Below, piece after piece: positions 1 through 8,819 of a stretch of 64,000 nt of DNA. The notes below the pieces were generated by a model. That model had not been told where the DNA came from. It searched no databases and saw only the letters and a list, made by a program, of their open reading frames with translations. Position 1 is the stretch's first letter, and each line of letters begins with the position of its first letter. This DNA comes from Gammaproteobacteria bacterium (GTDB lineage: Bacteria > Pseudomonadota > Gammaproteobacteria > JABCZS01). Location: positions 2,118-66,117 of the forward strand of contig JABCZS010000010.1 in the NCBI GenBank assembly GCA_013289605.1. The letters run 5' to 3'. Made by a program: the position numbers and the translations under genes.

Positions 1-145
1 AACGCGCCTCGAGGAACTCCCCATGGTTATGATCTTTAATCGGAAAAAGAAAGTCACGGGAAAGTCTACAATTTCTTTTTCCCGGTTTATAACTTTCTTT
101 TTCCGATTAAAGATCATAACCATGGGGAGTTCCTCGAGGCGCGTT
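1..145. repeat. Perfect 54-bp inverted repeat at the window edge
   Basis: Bases 1-54 are the exact reverse complement of bases 92-145, with a 37-base spacer that itself has a short further stem (57-63 with 78-84). The right arm lies inside an open reading frame that continues into the gene starting at 202 and reads like protein up to about base 92. The left arm is therefore probably a fold-back copy of coding sequence. A chimeric or palindromic assembly end is the simplest explanation; a true chromosomal inverted repeat is possible. Confidence 0.85.
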
Positions 146-201
146 ACGGCTGGAAAGATATCCCCATTCGTTGGTTCCTGGGTGAAAACAAGGCTGAGCT
201 C

Positions 202-1071
202 TTGGATTTGATGACTGAAAGTTATGCTATTCGCACGAGTACTGCAGCCAGCGATGAATATATGGCTTACCGCAAGGAAATAAAAAGTTTTGATTACGCC
301 TTACGCGAGAATTTTTTTATCGGGCATGACGGCGAGAATAAAGGAAAACTCAATTTACTTGCGCTGCTTAATCCTTTCAATTATTTTCGTGCACTAGACA
401 ATTTTTTGATTAATAGCGGCTTACGTCTAATTGCTTATAGTAAAGATCCTCAGCATATTGATTTCAAAAAGACCAATTTTAAACCCTTTTTTGCTACGTG
501 TGGCGGCGTCTTGCTTTGTGGCTTAGGCGCGATTTTGCGTTTACCGCGCGTAATTACCCAATATGTGGTAGGAGCAAGCGTCAAGCCCTTATGGCAATGT
601 TATAAATTTAATAAAACCTATGAGTTTGCTAATCTCGAGTCTATGAAAGAGGACGAGATAAAAACTCCCCTATGGTTATGGTGCGTTGCATTATTACTGA
701 CTTGCATCAATGTCACGTTAATTGGTTTAACTTTAGGAGGCGCTGCGCCTGCGCTTAATTTTGCATCAGATGCATTGGGTAAAGCCCTAACCAAAGTGGC
801 AACTCCCACGCTAGAAATTGCCTTACTAAATGACAAAATTACTAACCCTATCACCGAAGCCATTAATTCGAATATCACGCTACCTGCAGAGCTTGGCACT
901 TATGCATCGGTATTTCCTAACACACACGACTGCGTTGTAGCAGGTCTTGCGCAGGCACCCCTTTATTCTGCAAATACCTTACATACTTATTTGGCCGGGG
1001 ATACTGTAGCGCATAATAAGGAGAATGAATACCGTGAATATCCCGTCTATTATCCTCGTATTAATAAATAG
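202..1071 (+). CDS. Membrane protein of unknown function, probably 5'-truncated
   Basis: I do not recognise this protein. The first usable start is the TTG at 202, followed by ATG at 211, but neither has a convincing ribosome binding site. The same frame stays open upstream to base 40 and reads as plausible protein from about 92, so the real N-terminus is probably lost in the fold-back repeat at the window edge. Two hydrophobic stretches (about residues 94-117 and 152-180) suggest two membrane segments; the C-terminal third is polar. The gene ends 9 bases before xthA and may be co-transcribed with it. Confidence 0.6.
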   Translation: MDLMTESYAIRTSTAASDEYMAYRKEIKSFDYALRENFFIGHDGENKGKLNLLALLNPFNYFRALDNFLINSGLRLIAYSKDPQHIDFKKTNFKPFFATCGGVLLCGLGAILRLPRVITQYVVGASVKPLWQCYKFNKTYEFANLESMKEDEIKTPLWLWCVALLLTCINVTLIGLTLGGAAPALNFASDALGKALTKVATPTLEIALLNDKITNPITEAINSNITLPAELGTYASVFPNTHDCVVAGLAQAPLYSANTLHTYLAGDTVAHNKENEYREYPVYYPRINK

Positions 1072-1080
1072 AGAATAATC

Positions 1081-1854
1081 ATGCGGATCATCACGCTAAA
1101 CATTAACGGCATACGCAGCGGCGCGAAAAAAGGATTTTTTTCTTGGTTAGCCACACAGAATGCCGATATTGTTTGTTTGCAAGAAACTAAAGCACAAATT
1201 GATCAAATCAATACTCCAGAATTTTTACCCGAAGGTTACCATGCTTTTTTTTCTGATGCGGAGAAAAAAGGCTACAGTGGGGTTGCGATTTATTGTAAAC
1301 AAAAACCGCTCGCGGTACATACTGATATGGGTTATCCGCTATTTGTGAGTGAAGGACGTTTTCTTCAAGTCGATTTTGAAAAATTCAGTGTGATTTCGCT
1401 GTACTTGCCTTCTGGCAGCAGTGGCGAAGAACGGCAAGCGATAAAATTTCAAGTGTTAGATTTTTATTTAGATTATTTAAAAAAACTGGATCACAGTCAG
1501 CGCGATTATATTATTTGTGGCGATTGGAATATTGCGCATAAAAATATTGATTTAAAAAATTGGCGGGGAAATCAAAAAAATTCTGGGTTTTTGCCGAAAG
1601 AGCGGGCTTTTCTCGATGAAGTGTTTGATAGCCTAGGCTTTATCGATGCGTTTCGCATTAAAAATCAAGAGCCCGATCAATACACCTGGTGGTCGAATCG
1701 CGGCCAAGCGTGGGCAAAAAATGTCGGTTGGCGGATAGATTATCATGTGACCAGCCCTAATCTTAAAGATAAAATTAATCAGGTTTCAATTTATAAAGAT
1801 CAACGTTTTTCTGATCACGCGCCCTTGTCTATTGATTATGCATTTGATCATTGA
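1081..1854 (+). CDS. xthA: Exodeoxyribonuclease III
   Basis: A Mg-dependent AP endonuclease and 3'-5' exonuclease of base-excision repair, acting on cytoplasmic DNA. The 257-residue product is full length for the family. It shows the N-terminal LNINGIRS motif (Asn7), the LQETK motif with the metal-binding Glu35, the GDWNIAHKNIDLKNW block with the catalytic Asp/Asn pair, the WR-DY segment near residue 220 and the terminal SDHAPL motif with the catalytic Asp-His. Its last 26 bases overlap the 3' end of the convergent pilQ gene, so there is no room for separate terminators. Confidence 0.95.
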   Translation: MRIITLNINGIRSGAKKGFFSWLATQNADIVCLQETKAQIDQINTPEFLPEGYHAFFSDAEKKGYSGVAIYCKQKPLAVHTDMGYPLFVSEGRFLQVDFEKFSVISLYLPSGSSGEERQAIKFQVLDFYLDYLKKLDHSQRDYIICGDWNIAHKNIDLKNWRGNQKNSGFLPKERAFLDEVFDSLGFIDAFRIKNQEPDQYTWWSNRGQAWAKNVGWRIDYHVTSPNLKDKINQVSIYKDQRFSDHAPLSIDYAFDH

Positions 1855-3151
1855 CAATAGTCGGCGTCACAAAAATTAATAATTCATCGCGATCGCTTAA
1901 TTGATTTTTATCTTGAAATAAATGGCCTATGAATGGCAGTTGATATAAAAATGGCGTGCGCTTAATACTGTCAGATTCCGTACGCGAATAGATTCCGCCT
2001 AAGACTACCGTTGCGCCATTATTCACTAACACTTGGGTGGTAATTGATTTGGTATCGATGGTAGGCTGACCGCCATGGGTGATATGCCCTAATACATCTT
2101 GTTTTACATTTAATTGCAATAGTATCCTTTCATCTGGGGTAATATGCGGCACCACGCGCAGCTCTAACACCGCATCTCTAAAACTCACACTGGTTGCACC
2201 ACTTGAGGTCGATTCTTCCACCGCTATTTGTTTACCTTGCCTGATGACCGCTTCACTTTGATTAGCGGTCAGTAAACGGGGACTCGCTATGACTTTGGTA
2301 TTATTTTCACTCTCCGCTGCAGAAATTTCCAAATCCAGTAAAATATTGCCAGATAATTGCGCAATCGCAAGCCCTAAAGATCCGGTTTGTGCCACCGGCA
2401 AATCATAATTCAGCCATTTCGTAAACGCCGTAGTATTATCAAAGGAGACGCCATAACTAGTATGGCCATTGACTTGAAAATTTAAACCCAGGTCCTGAGT
2501 AAAACTATTTTTTGCATTGACTATTCTAGCTTCTATCATGACTTGCTCAACAGGAATATCCAGCTCTGCAATCAAGCGATAAATCTGCGGTAAATATTCC
2601 GGCACGTCTTGTAAAATTAATGTATTGGTGCGGGCATCAACGCCCACTTGGCCGCGCTCGGATAAGAGTGAACTCTCTTTTGCTTTTAAAATTTCCGCCA
2701 ATAATTGTGCTTTTGCATAATGTATGCGAATATAATCCGTTTTCAATGCTTGCAAGGCATATTGCTGTTTTTTCGACTGCAACAGGACTTCTTCATTTTG
2801 AGCAAGCAGCGTGCTCGGCGCAATGTAAATAATATCATTGATGTTACGGTAATCTAATTGCGAAGCTTGCAACAGCGCATCAAGTGCATCTTCCCAAGGC
2901 ACATCGGTTAAATGCAAACTGACTGTGCCGTTAACGTTATCATTAATACTCACATTTAAATGGACTGCTTCTGCAAATTGCTGCAAAGCTTCGTGTATAT
3001 CCACCTGTACAAAGTGTAAGGTCACCCGACCTGATTGATACACCATTTGATCTTTTGAACTGGGCCCTGCAACAAAGGGATCGCGCTGTGCGGACGTCGA
3101 TAGGATTACGCACCCCCAAATCAGGCACGCCCATAAAAATTTATACTGCAT
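1829..3151 (-). CDS. pilQ: Type IV pilus / competence secretin PilQ, short form
   Basis: Forms the outer-membrane channel for type IV pili or DNA uptake. A signal peptide ends near residue 22 (after STSAQ). An STN/secretin-TonB short domain spans about 45-95, a secretin N domain about 105-200, and the secretin pore domain follows, with the VMIEARIV motif and the C-terminal GGIYSR and PFIG blocks. At 440 residues it is much shorter than PilQ proteins of about 700, which carry AMIN domains; none is visible here. It overlaps pilO by 11 bases, is last in the operon, and directly follows pilO where pilP would be expected. Confidence 0.9.
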   Translation of the reverse strand: MQYKFLWACLIWGCVILSTSAQRDPFVAGPSSKDQMVYQSGRVTLHFVQVDIHEALQQFAEAVHLNVSINDNVNGTVSLHLTDVPWEDALDALLQASQLDYRNINDIIYIAPSTLLAQNEEVLLQSKKQQYALQALKTDYIRIHYAKAQLLAEILKAKESSLLSERGQVGVDARTNTLILQDVPEYLPQIYRLIAELDIPVEQVMIEARIVNAKNSFTQDLGLNFQVNGHTSYGVSFDNTTAFTKWLNYDLPVAQTGSLGLAIAQLSGNILLDLEISAAESENNTKVIASPRLLTANQSEAVIRQGKQIAVEESTSSGATSVSFRDAVLELRVVPHITPDERILLQLNVKQDVLGHITHGGQPTIDTKSITTQVLVNNGATVVLGGIYSRTESDSIKRTPFLYQLPFIGHLFQDKNQLSDRDELLIFVTPTIVNDQMHNQ

Positions 3152-3683
3152 TCGGGTGTCCTAAAAAAATATTTACTTTAATGAACGCCTGGATGCGCGC
3201 AGGCGCTGATTTTAATTGAAAATCAAGATCGGATAAAAAATTAAGCCCATTTAATACCCGAATAAATTCCAATAACTGCGCATACTCTCCCCTGATGATG
3301 ACTTCAAGCGGATACACCTCATGGACCGACGCAGTAAAATTTGCACCGACATTAAGTGACAATAACTCCAAATGCGCTTCATGCACTAACGTTTCTATAA
3401 CCGCTAAAGCATGACTTAGATCTGAAGGAGATGCGAAAGTTTGTGTGATCTCATGCCAGTGCAGCGCATACTGCGCATGTTTTTTTATTTCTTGAGATTC
3501 ATAGGCGAGGGTGTCATTTAATTGTGCTAACTCGCGTTGCTCAGTAAATAATAGATCTATCCGTTCATAAAGAAATAACCCAAAACCTGTACAAATCACC
3601 ATGACATAAGAAATACAAAGTAATCCTAGTTGTAAGCGCTGAGAGAGTGTTAAGACATAACCGTATAGTCTAATGGAATTCAT
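3141..3683 (-). CDS. pilO: Type IV pilus assembly protein PilO-like
   Basis: Inner-membrane alignment-complex subunit of the type IV pilus machine. From the ATG at 3683 the protein has a short cytoplasmic N-terminus, one membrane segment (about residues 19-41), a coiled-coil stretch and a periplasmic ferredoxin-like domain ending in a PilO-type EVYPLEVIIRGEY and FIRVLNGL pattern. This start overlaps pilN by 14 bases. An upstream in-frame start would place 25 extra residues inside pilN and is unlikely. It ends inside the pilQ start (ATGCAGTATAA), which indicates translational coupling. The assignment rests on order and architecture as much as on sequence. Confidence 0.8.
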   Translation of the reverse strand: MNSIRLYGYVLTLSQRLQLGLLCISYVMVICTGFGLFLYERIDLLFTEQRELAQLNDTLAYESQEIKKHAQYALHWHEITQTFASPSDLSHALAVIETLVHEAHLELLSLNVGANFTASVHEVYPLEVIIRGEYAQLLEFIRVLNGLNFLSDLDFQLKSAPARIQAFIKVNIFLGHPNAV

Positions 3684-4233
3684 TTTTATTTTTTTCAGTA
3701 GAAAAATGGATGACAAAATACCTAGCGTTTGATTTTTCCTGCTTAGCTTGCAAATCATTATTCGTCCATTGCCATTGTTTTAATAAATCATTACTTTTTA
3801 AAACTTGCAAAAATTGGATCACACTGCGTTGATCGGGCGCATATCCTGCCAGCTGACCTTTGCCCTGCGTCCACAGCAACTCGACTAAATAAATAGGATC
3901 ATCCATCAGTTGGGGCAGCGTGCTTAAGAAATTCAGCAACTCTGCATTTTCTGCGTGCTGCAGAGTGATGCGGTTTTGATGCGCAGTGTAAGCCTTAATT
4001 TTTTCGGCGAGGATCTGTGCTTGTTGAAAATCAGCGTGTCCCGCACTTTGCGTCGCACTCAACACCGCTTTTTTTTGTTGCTGCGCATGCAGCGCCCACG
4101 CATTGAGAACATAGATAAGCACGCTCATGGTCACGATGATACTCACACCCCATTGCAATTTTCGCCGCAGTTGTAATATAAAAAACTGTGCAGGATGTTG
4201 CTGTAAGGGAAGTAAATTTAAAGTGTGCATCAT
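3670..4233 (-). CDS. pilN: Type IV pilus assembly protein PilN-like
   Basis: Inner-membrane partner of PilO that links cytoplasmic PilM to the periplasmic complex. The N-terminus carries a PilN-type NLLPLQQ segment, equivalent to the NLLPWR motif that binds PilM. One membrane helix (about residues 27-47), a coiled coil and a small periplasmic domain follow. The ATG at 4233 overlaps the pilM stop as ATGA. A longer reading beginning at 4263 would lie within pilM and is not supported. Confidence 0.82.
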   Translation of the reverse strand: MMHTLNLLPLQQHPAQFFILQLRRKLQWGVSIIVTMSVLIYVLNAWALHAQQQKKAVLSATQSAGHADFQQAQILAEKIKAYTAHQNRITLQHAENAELLNFLSTLPQLMDDPIYLVELLWTQGKGQLAGYAPDQRSVIQFLQVLKSNDLLKQWQWTNNDLQAKQEKSNARYFVIHFSTEKNKNEFH

Positions 4234-5114
4234 GCATAAGCCCGTAGCGCTAAACCTGCACAAGTAAATAAATGCAAGCGATCCGCTTCTACACTGTAAT
4301 GTGCGCCCGCATTGACATATTGCAAGACATCTAGAAACTCAAACTTCCAGCGGCTGTATTGTGCCAAGGTATTTAACTGTGCTAATTCTTGGGCGACGTA
4401 CACGGTGGTGATGTTTTTCATATACATGCCTAATGTTGGATCATTCATAAACGCCTGGGCGTGTTGTGCCCATAACTCAGGATCGGTAAATTGCCGCAGC
4501 GCATAGACTTCACCCTGCACCACGAGTAATAAAGTCAACAGTTGTGCATCTTGAAGTAAAAATAAAGCGCAAGCATGCTCTAGCAATACATGACTTGCAC
4601 GCGCAATTGCACACACACTAGGTTCTATTGCAAGCAGCGTGAAATCACAATAGTCGCATAGGGTTTGGAGTAGGCTAATTTTTTGTAAAGGATAGGCCAC
4701 CCATAAGGCATATTGCCCCACGCCTTGATAGGCACATAACGGGGCCATATCCCATGAATAATGTCCGAGCAAAGGCTGCTGCGCGTTGAGTATGGCCAGC
4801 CCCTGTCGGTATAACTGGGACGTACCGGCCTCTTTGCAATACACACTTTGGATGATGAGTTCTGCATCTTGAATTCCAATCACAAGATGAGGACGCTCGC
4901 CTGGCAAAGCGCGGCGCATGTCCTGTAAATTTTGAATCAGTGTTCCGTGCCCCGCATTACCACGGCCCGATTTAGAATTAAGCAAGCGTTGTTCATAATG
5001 GGTGACATGATAAACTGCTGCCTTTTTCTCTAATGATAAGAGTCGCAAAACGCGTGGAGTATATTCTAAGGCGTATAGCACATTAGAGGGTTTAGATTGG
5101 GAATTTGATAACAT
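4230..5114 (-). CDS. pilM: Type IV pilus assembly protein PilM-like
   Basis: Cytoplasmic actin-like ATPase-fold protein that anchors PilN at the inner face of the membrane. It is first in the pilM-N-O-Q operon, divergent from mrcA across about 266 bases, an arrangement common in gammaproteobacteria. The sequence is divergent and short (294 residues against about 350), and the usual PilM nucleotide-binding motifs are not obvious to me. The call leans on position, the ATGA overlap with pilN and general fold features. The GLALRAYA terminus resembles the end of PilM proteins. Confidence 0.75.
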   Translation of the reverse strand: MLSNSQSKPSNVLYALEYTPRVLRLLSLEKKAAVYHVTHYEQRLLNSKSGRGNAGHGTLIQNLQDMRRALPGERPHLVIGIQDAELIIQSVYCKEAGTSQLYRQGLAILNAQQPLLGHYSWDMAPLCAYQGVGQYALWVAYPLQKISLLQTLCDYCDFTLLAIEPSVCAIARASHVLLEHACALFLLQDAQLLTLLLVVQGEVYALRQFTDPELWAQHAQAFMNDPTLGMYMKNITTVYVAQELAQLNTLAQYSRWKFEFLDVLQYVNAGAHYSVEADRLHLFTCAGLALRAYA

Positions 5115-5230
5115 TTTTGATTATAATGAATTAATATGGTCACTAATGTTATTCTAACTCAAGGTGAATTTAAAATCTAGATCTCTATATTAGAGGAATT
5201 TTAGCAATGTCTGATGTACACCAAGCATAG

Positions 5231-5274
5231 AAAAATCCCCCCGGCCGAAACGGCCAACCCCTTTACAAAGGGGG
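5231..5274. repeat. Double hairpin, GC-rich, in the pilM-mrcA gap
   Basis: Two adjacent perfect hairpins lie in the divergent promoter region: GGCCG-AAA-CGGCC (5243-5255) and CCCCTTT-AC-AAAGGGG (5258-5273), preceded by AAAAATCCCCCC. The composition differs sharply from the AT-rich flanks and resembles dispersed intergenic repeats (REP/MITE-like) of other bacteria. Whether other copies exist cannot be seen in this window. No gene is supported in the rest of 5115-5380. Confidence 0.45.
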
Positions 5275-5380
5275 CAAGTCTCAACTTTCCAATGGAGCGA
5301 GGGATAGACAGAGGATTTTGTATCATCCCTAAGGAAAAGAACACATGTGTATCCGCGCTTAAGCATGTTATTATTAGAAG

Positions 5381-7735
5381 ATGTTTAAACTCACTCAACT
5401 ACTCTTTACTGTCGCTATGATGTTCGCCTTGACGATCACCATGGGCGGAATATACCTTAACGCGGGGCTGCCTGATGTCGACGAGCTGACCACTATTCCG
5501 CTCCAAGTCCCGTTAAGTGTTTACAGCCGCGACGGTAAATTAATTAGCCAATTTGGTGAATACCGGCGCAGCCCAATTACCCTGGACCAAGTGCCTCAAG
5601 ATCTAATTAATGCGGTACTTGCCACTGAAGATAGAAGGTTTTACCAACATGCCGGCGTCGATTTAATCGGTTTATTACGCGCGGCCCACCATATGGTCAT
5701 GGGCGGCGGTCGCAGTCAGGGCGGCAGTACCATTACGATGCAAGTGGCACGTAACTATTACCTCTCGCCCCAAAAAACATTTATCCGAAAATTTAACGAA
5801 ATCCTTTTGGCCCTTAAAATCGAACGTGAATTCAGTAAGGATCAAATTTTAGAACTGTATTTAAATAAAATTTATTTTGGCAGTCGGGCCTATGGCATCA
5901 ATGCCGCCGCACAAGTGTATTATGGCAAAACGCTAGATGAGCTTACGCTTGCAGAGATGGCCATGCTTGCTGGGCTCCCGCAAGCGCCTTCACGCTTGAA
6001 CCCATTGAATAATCCCACAGGCGCCAAAGCACGGCGTACCCATGTATTGGATCGCATGTACACCTACGGTTTTATTGACGAAGCGAGCTATGAGGCCGCG
6101 CTGAATGCGCCGATGACAGAAACGTATCATGGCATGCGCGTGGAAGTAGAGGCCCCCTATGCCGCCGAAATGGTACGGCAACAACTGTATGCGCAACTCG
6201 GGGATAAAATTTATATTGAAGGTTTAAAAGTATTTACTACGATAGATAGTCGCGAACAACTGGCCGCGAATCTTGCTTTAGAAAATGGTTTATTAAACTA
6301 TGACAAACGCCACGGTTACCGCGGCACTATCCAAACGCTAAAAGGTACGGTAGCCAATGATCTGAGTACCTGGTTAGAGGCATTAAAAGAAACTCCGAAA
6401 AGTGGCCCCCTCTTACCTGCACTGGTGATTAAGGTCAGCCATGATGCGGCGCAAGTCCTACTCGCCGATGAGCAAACCGTGACCCTTGCCTGGAAAAATT
6501 TATCGTGGGCGCGCCCTGACTTAGGCGGTGGACGATTAGGGGCTTACCCGAAACAAGCCACCGAAATATTAAAACCCGGTGACCTTATTTATGTATTAAA
6601 ACAAACCGATGATCACTACCGCTTAGCGCAAATTCCCCAAGTACAAGGTTCACTCATTGCAATGGATCCTAAAAATGGGGCCATTACCGCGCTGGTCGGT
6701 GGTTTTGATTTTTATCTCAATAATTTTAATACTGCAAGTCAAGCCAAACGCCAACCCGGTTCCAGTTTCAAACCTTTTATTTATTCTGTCGCATTAGAAA
6801 ATGGTTTTACTGCTGCAAGCATTATTAACGATGCCCCAATTGTATTTGAAGACACGCACAATAACTTATGGCGCCCACAAAATGATAACGAACGCTTTTC
6901 TGGACCTACGAGTTTGCGCATGGGTTTAGTGCGTTCTCGCAATCTGGTTTCGATACGCTTGTTAGATGCGGTCGGGATAGACAAAAGTATTGAGTACCTG
7001 TCCCGTTTTGGTTTTGACACAAAAACGATGCCGCACGGCTTATCGCTTGCACTCGGCACGCTAGAAGCAACCCCGCTGGAAATGACAAGTAGTCTGAGTA
7101 TTTTTGCAAATGGCGGTTATCGGGTTACACCGTATTTAATTGATGAAGTAGCCGATGCCCATGATGTCATTTTGTTTCGCAGCCAAGTCGCGATGGCGTG
7201 CCCGCCCCCGTGCTCGCCTGAGTATTTAACTGAACACAATGCAACCCCCGCACCGCAAGTCATCAGCACGGCGAATGCCTACATCATCACCGACATCTTA
7301 AAAGACGTGATCAAACGGGGAACCGGTCGAGGCGCATTGGTGTTAGAGCGCACGGATCTTTCAGGAAAAACCGGTTCCACCAATGATCATAAAGATGCCT
7401 GGTTTGTGGGATATAATGGCAATTTAGTGGCTACCGTCTGGATAGGTTATGATCGTACCCGGTTATTGAATGAATATGCCTCGAAAGCTGCGCTGCCCAT
7501 CTGGATAGATTTTATGCGTGAAGCACTGCGTGACAAACCGGATTATTCATTGCCTCAACCTGCAGATATCGTCCATGTTCGCATCGATGAGCGCACAGGC
7601 GCTTTAGCGTCTACGGGCGATCCCTACGCTATATTTGAATTATTTACGAAAGAGACTGCCCCTAAAGCAACCGGTGGCGTAGTCGATGCTTATGCCCCCG
7701 ATGAAAATTGGGCCGCACCTGAGAGTTTATTTTAG
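5381..7735 (+). CDS. mrcA: Penicillin-binding protein 1A
   Basis: Bifunctional peptidoglycan glycosyltransferase and transpeptidase anchored in the inner membrane. One N-terminal membrane segment is followed by the glycosyltransferase domain (about 50-230) with ATEDRRFYQHAGVD, GGSTITMQVARN and LYLNKIYFGSRAYG. An OB-like insert follows, then the transpeptidase domain with the SSFK motif near residue 460, an SRN motif near 520 and KTGST near 663. The length of 784 is normal for PBP1A. It sits divergent from pilM. The next gene begins 13 bases downstream and may share its transcript. Confidence 0.95.
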   Translation: MFKLTQLLFTVAMMFALTITMGGIYLNAGLPDVDELTTIPLQVPLSVYSRDGKLISQFGEYRRSPITLDQVPQDLINAVLATEDRRFYQHAGVDLIGLLRAAHHMVMGGGRSQGGSTITMQVARNYYLSPQKTFIRKFNEILLALKIEREFSKDQILELYLNKIYFGSRAYGINAAAQVYYGKTLDELTLAEMAMLAGLPQAPSRLNPLNNPTGAKARRTHVLDRMYTYGFIDEASYEAALNAPMTETYHGMRVEVEAPYAAEMVRQQLYAQLGDKIYIEGLKVFTTIDSREQLAANLALENGLLNYDKRHGYRGTIQTLKGTVANDLSTWLEALKETPKSGPLLPALVIKVSHDAAQVLLADEQTVTLAWKNLSWARPDLGGGRLGAYPKQATEILKPGDLIYVLKQTDDHYRLAQIPQVQGSLIAMDPKNGAITALVGGFDFYLNNFNTASQAKRQPGSSFKPFIYSVALENGFTAASIINDAPIVFEDTHNNLWRPQNDNERFSGPTSLRMGLVRSRNLVSIRLLDAVGIDKSIEYLSRFGFDTKTMPHGLSLALGTLEATPLEMTSSLSIFANGGYRVTPYLIDEVADAHDVILFRSQVAMACPPPCSPEYLTEHNATPAPQVISTANAYIITDILKDVIKRGTGRGALVLERTDLSGKTGSTNDHKDAWFVGYNGNLVATVWIGYDRTRLLNEYASKAALPIWIDFMREALRDKPDYSLPQPADIVHVRIDERTGALASTGDPYAIFELFTKETAPKATGGVVDAYAPDENWAAPESLF

Positions 7736-7748
7736 TAAGGAATCATTT

Positions 7749-8471
7749 ATGGAATTTGCATTCGGCGATATTTTGGTCTCTCTACTGGCATTGATCACCT
7801 TAGAAATTATTCTTGGCGTAGATAATCTCGTCTTTATTTCCATTTTAAGTTCACGCTTACCTTTAGAGCAGCAAAAAAGAGCACGCCGTATCGGCTTATT
7901 ACTTGCGCTTATCACACGCTTGATGCTACTCGCTTCAGCGGTGTGGATCGTTCATTTAACGCATCCCCTATTTACTATTTTTGATCACGGCGTGTCTTTC
8001 CGAGACTTATTTTTACTTGCAGGTGGACTGTTCTTATTAGCCAAAGGCACGTGGGAAATTCATCGCGAAATTAACCATGAGGAGACCCTAGAAAAGGCGC
8101 CGCGTTATGTTACTTTTACCTCTGTGATTATGCAAATTGCGATCTTTGATATTATTTTTTCACTCGATAGTATTTTAACCGCGGTAGGTTTGACGCCGCA
8201 TTTTACCATCATGGCCATCGCCATCATTATTGCGGTCCTCGTCATGTTGTTTGCCAGTGAACATATTCATTATTTTATCCAAAAATACCCCACGGTGAAA
8301 ATGCTCGCCTTGAGCTTTTTACTCCTCATCGGTATGGTATTGGTCGCTGATGGCCTGTCCTTACATATCCCACGCGGCTATATTTATTTCGCCCTGTTCT
8401 TCTCATTAATGGTCGAGGGGCTGAATAATATTATGCACCGCAAGCGGTTAAGGAAAGCAGAGGGCAAGTAA
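7749..8471 (+). CDS. TerC family integral membrane protein
   Basis: A member of the TerC/YgaP-like family, linked in other bacteria to metal (Mn) export and to membrane protein metalation; the substrate here is unknown. The ATG at 7749 is preceded by a TAAGGA ribosome binding site just after the mrcA stop; a longer reading would start inside mrcA. The product has seven or eight membrane segments with conserved acidic positions within them (LEIILGVDNLVF near residue 20 and IFDIIFSLDS near 135), the signature of the family. Confidence 0.9.
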   Translation: MEFAFGDILVSLLALITLEIILGVDNLVFISILSSRLPLEQQKRARRIGLLLALITRLMLLASAVWIVHLTHPLFTIFDHGVSFRDLFLLAGGLFLLAKGTWEIHREINHEETLEKAPRYVTFTSVIMQIAIFDIIFSLDSILTAVGLTPHFTIMAIAIIIAVLVMLFASEHIHYFIQKYPTVKMLALSFLLLIGMVLVADGLSLHIPRGYIYFALFFSLMVEGLNNIMHRKRLRKAEGK

Positions 8472-8543
8472 GTTTCTGATTTTTAAGAAAAAGCTTATAT
8501 GCCAGCCCCTGGCTATTCCGAAAGTTAGCTTTGTACTATACTA

Positions 8544-8568
8544 CAATTGTGGTAACATGTAACAATTG
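8544..8568. promoter_or_regulatory. Inverted repeat upstream of a TA operon, likely operator
   Basis: CAATTGT (8544-8550) and ACAATTG (8562-8568) form a perfect 7-base inverted repeat with an 11-base centre, just upstream of the antitoxin ATG at 8586. A -10-like TATACT lies at 8537-8542 with no clear -35. Type II TA operons are usually autorepressed at such palindromes. Function here is inferred from position. Confidence 0.45.
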
Positions 8569-8585
8569 CTTCAAAGGTGAAACAC

Positions 8586-8819
8586 ATGAGTATTTCTATG
8601 CGTATCGATGAAACCTTATACCGGGAGGCAAGCTTTGTTGCCAAGGCTGAATGCCGCACCATCCCACACCAAATTGAGTTTTGGGCCAAAATAGGCAAAT
8701 GTGCACTCGATAATCCTGATTTACCCATAGAGTTTATTCGGGATCTCCTCATTAGCCAACAACAAGATAGAGCAGTGGCCGAGCCCTTTACTTTTGGATC
8801 AGAGCGTGACCCACATTAA
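8586..8819 (+). CDS. ParD-like antitoxin of a type II TA pair
   Basis: A 77-residue protein with an N-terminal MSISMRIDETLYREASFVAK segment, typical of the ParD-like/TA_anti family with a ribbon-helix-helix-like DNA-binding start. The ATG at 8586 follows AAAGGTG by 6 bases; a GTG at 8577 would overlap that site. It overlaps the downstream toxin gene by 26 bases in another frame. It likely neutralises that toxin and represses the operon. Confidence 0.75.
   Translation: MSISMRIDETLYREASFVAKAECRTIPHQIEFWAKIGKCALDNPDLPIEFIRDLLISQQQDRAVAEPFTFGSERDPH

Noticed and set aside
23-211. Short open frame over the window-edge inverted repeat
   Set aside because: It crosses both arms of the palindrome and is the out-of-frame complement of the real coding frame.
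5201-5398. 65-residue frame on the minus strand in the pilM-mrcA gap
   Set aside because: It overlaps the double hairpin and the start of mrcA, has no ribosome binding site, and looks like repeat-derived chance coding.
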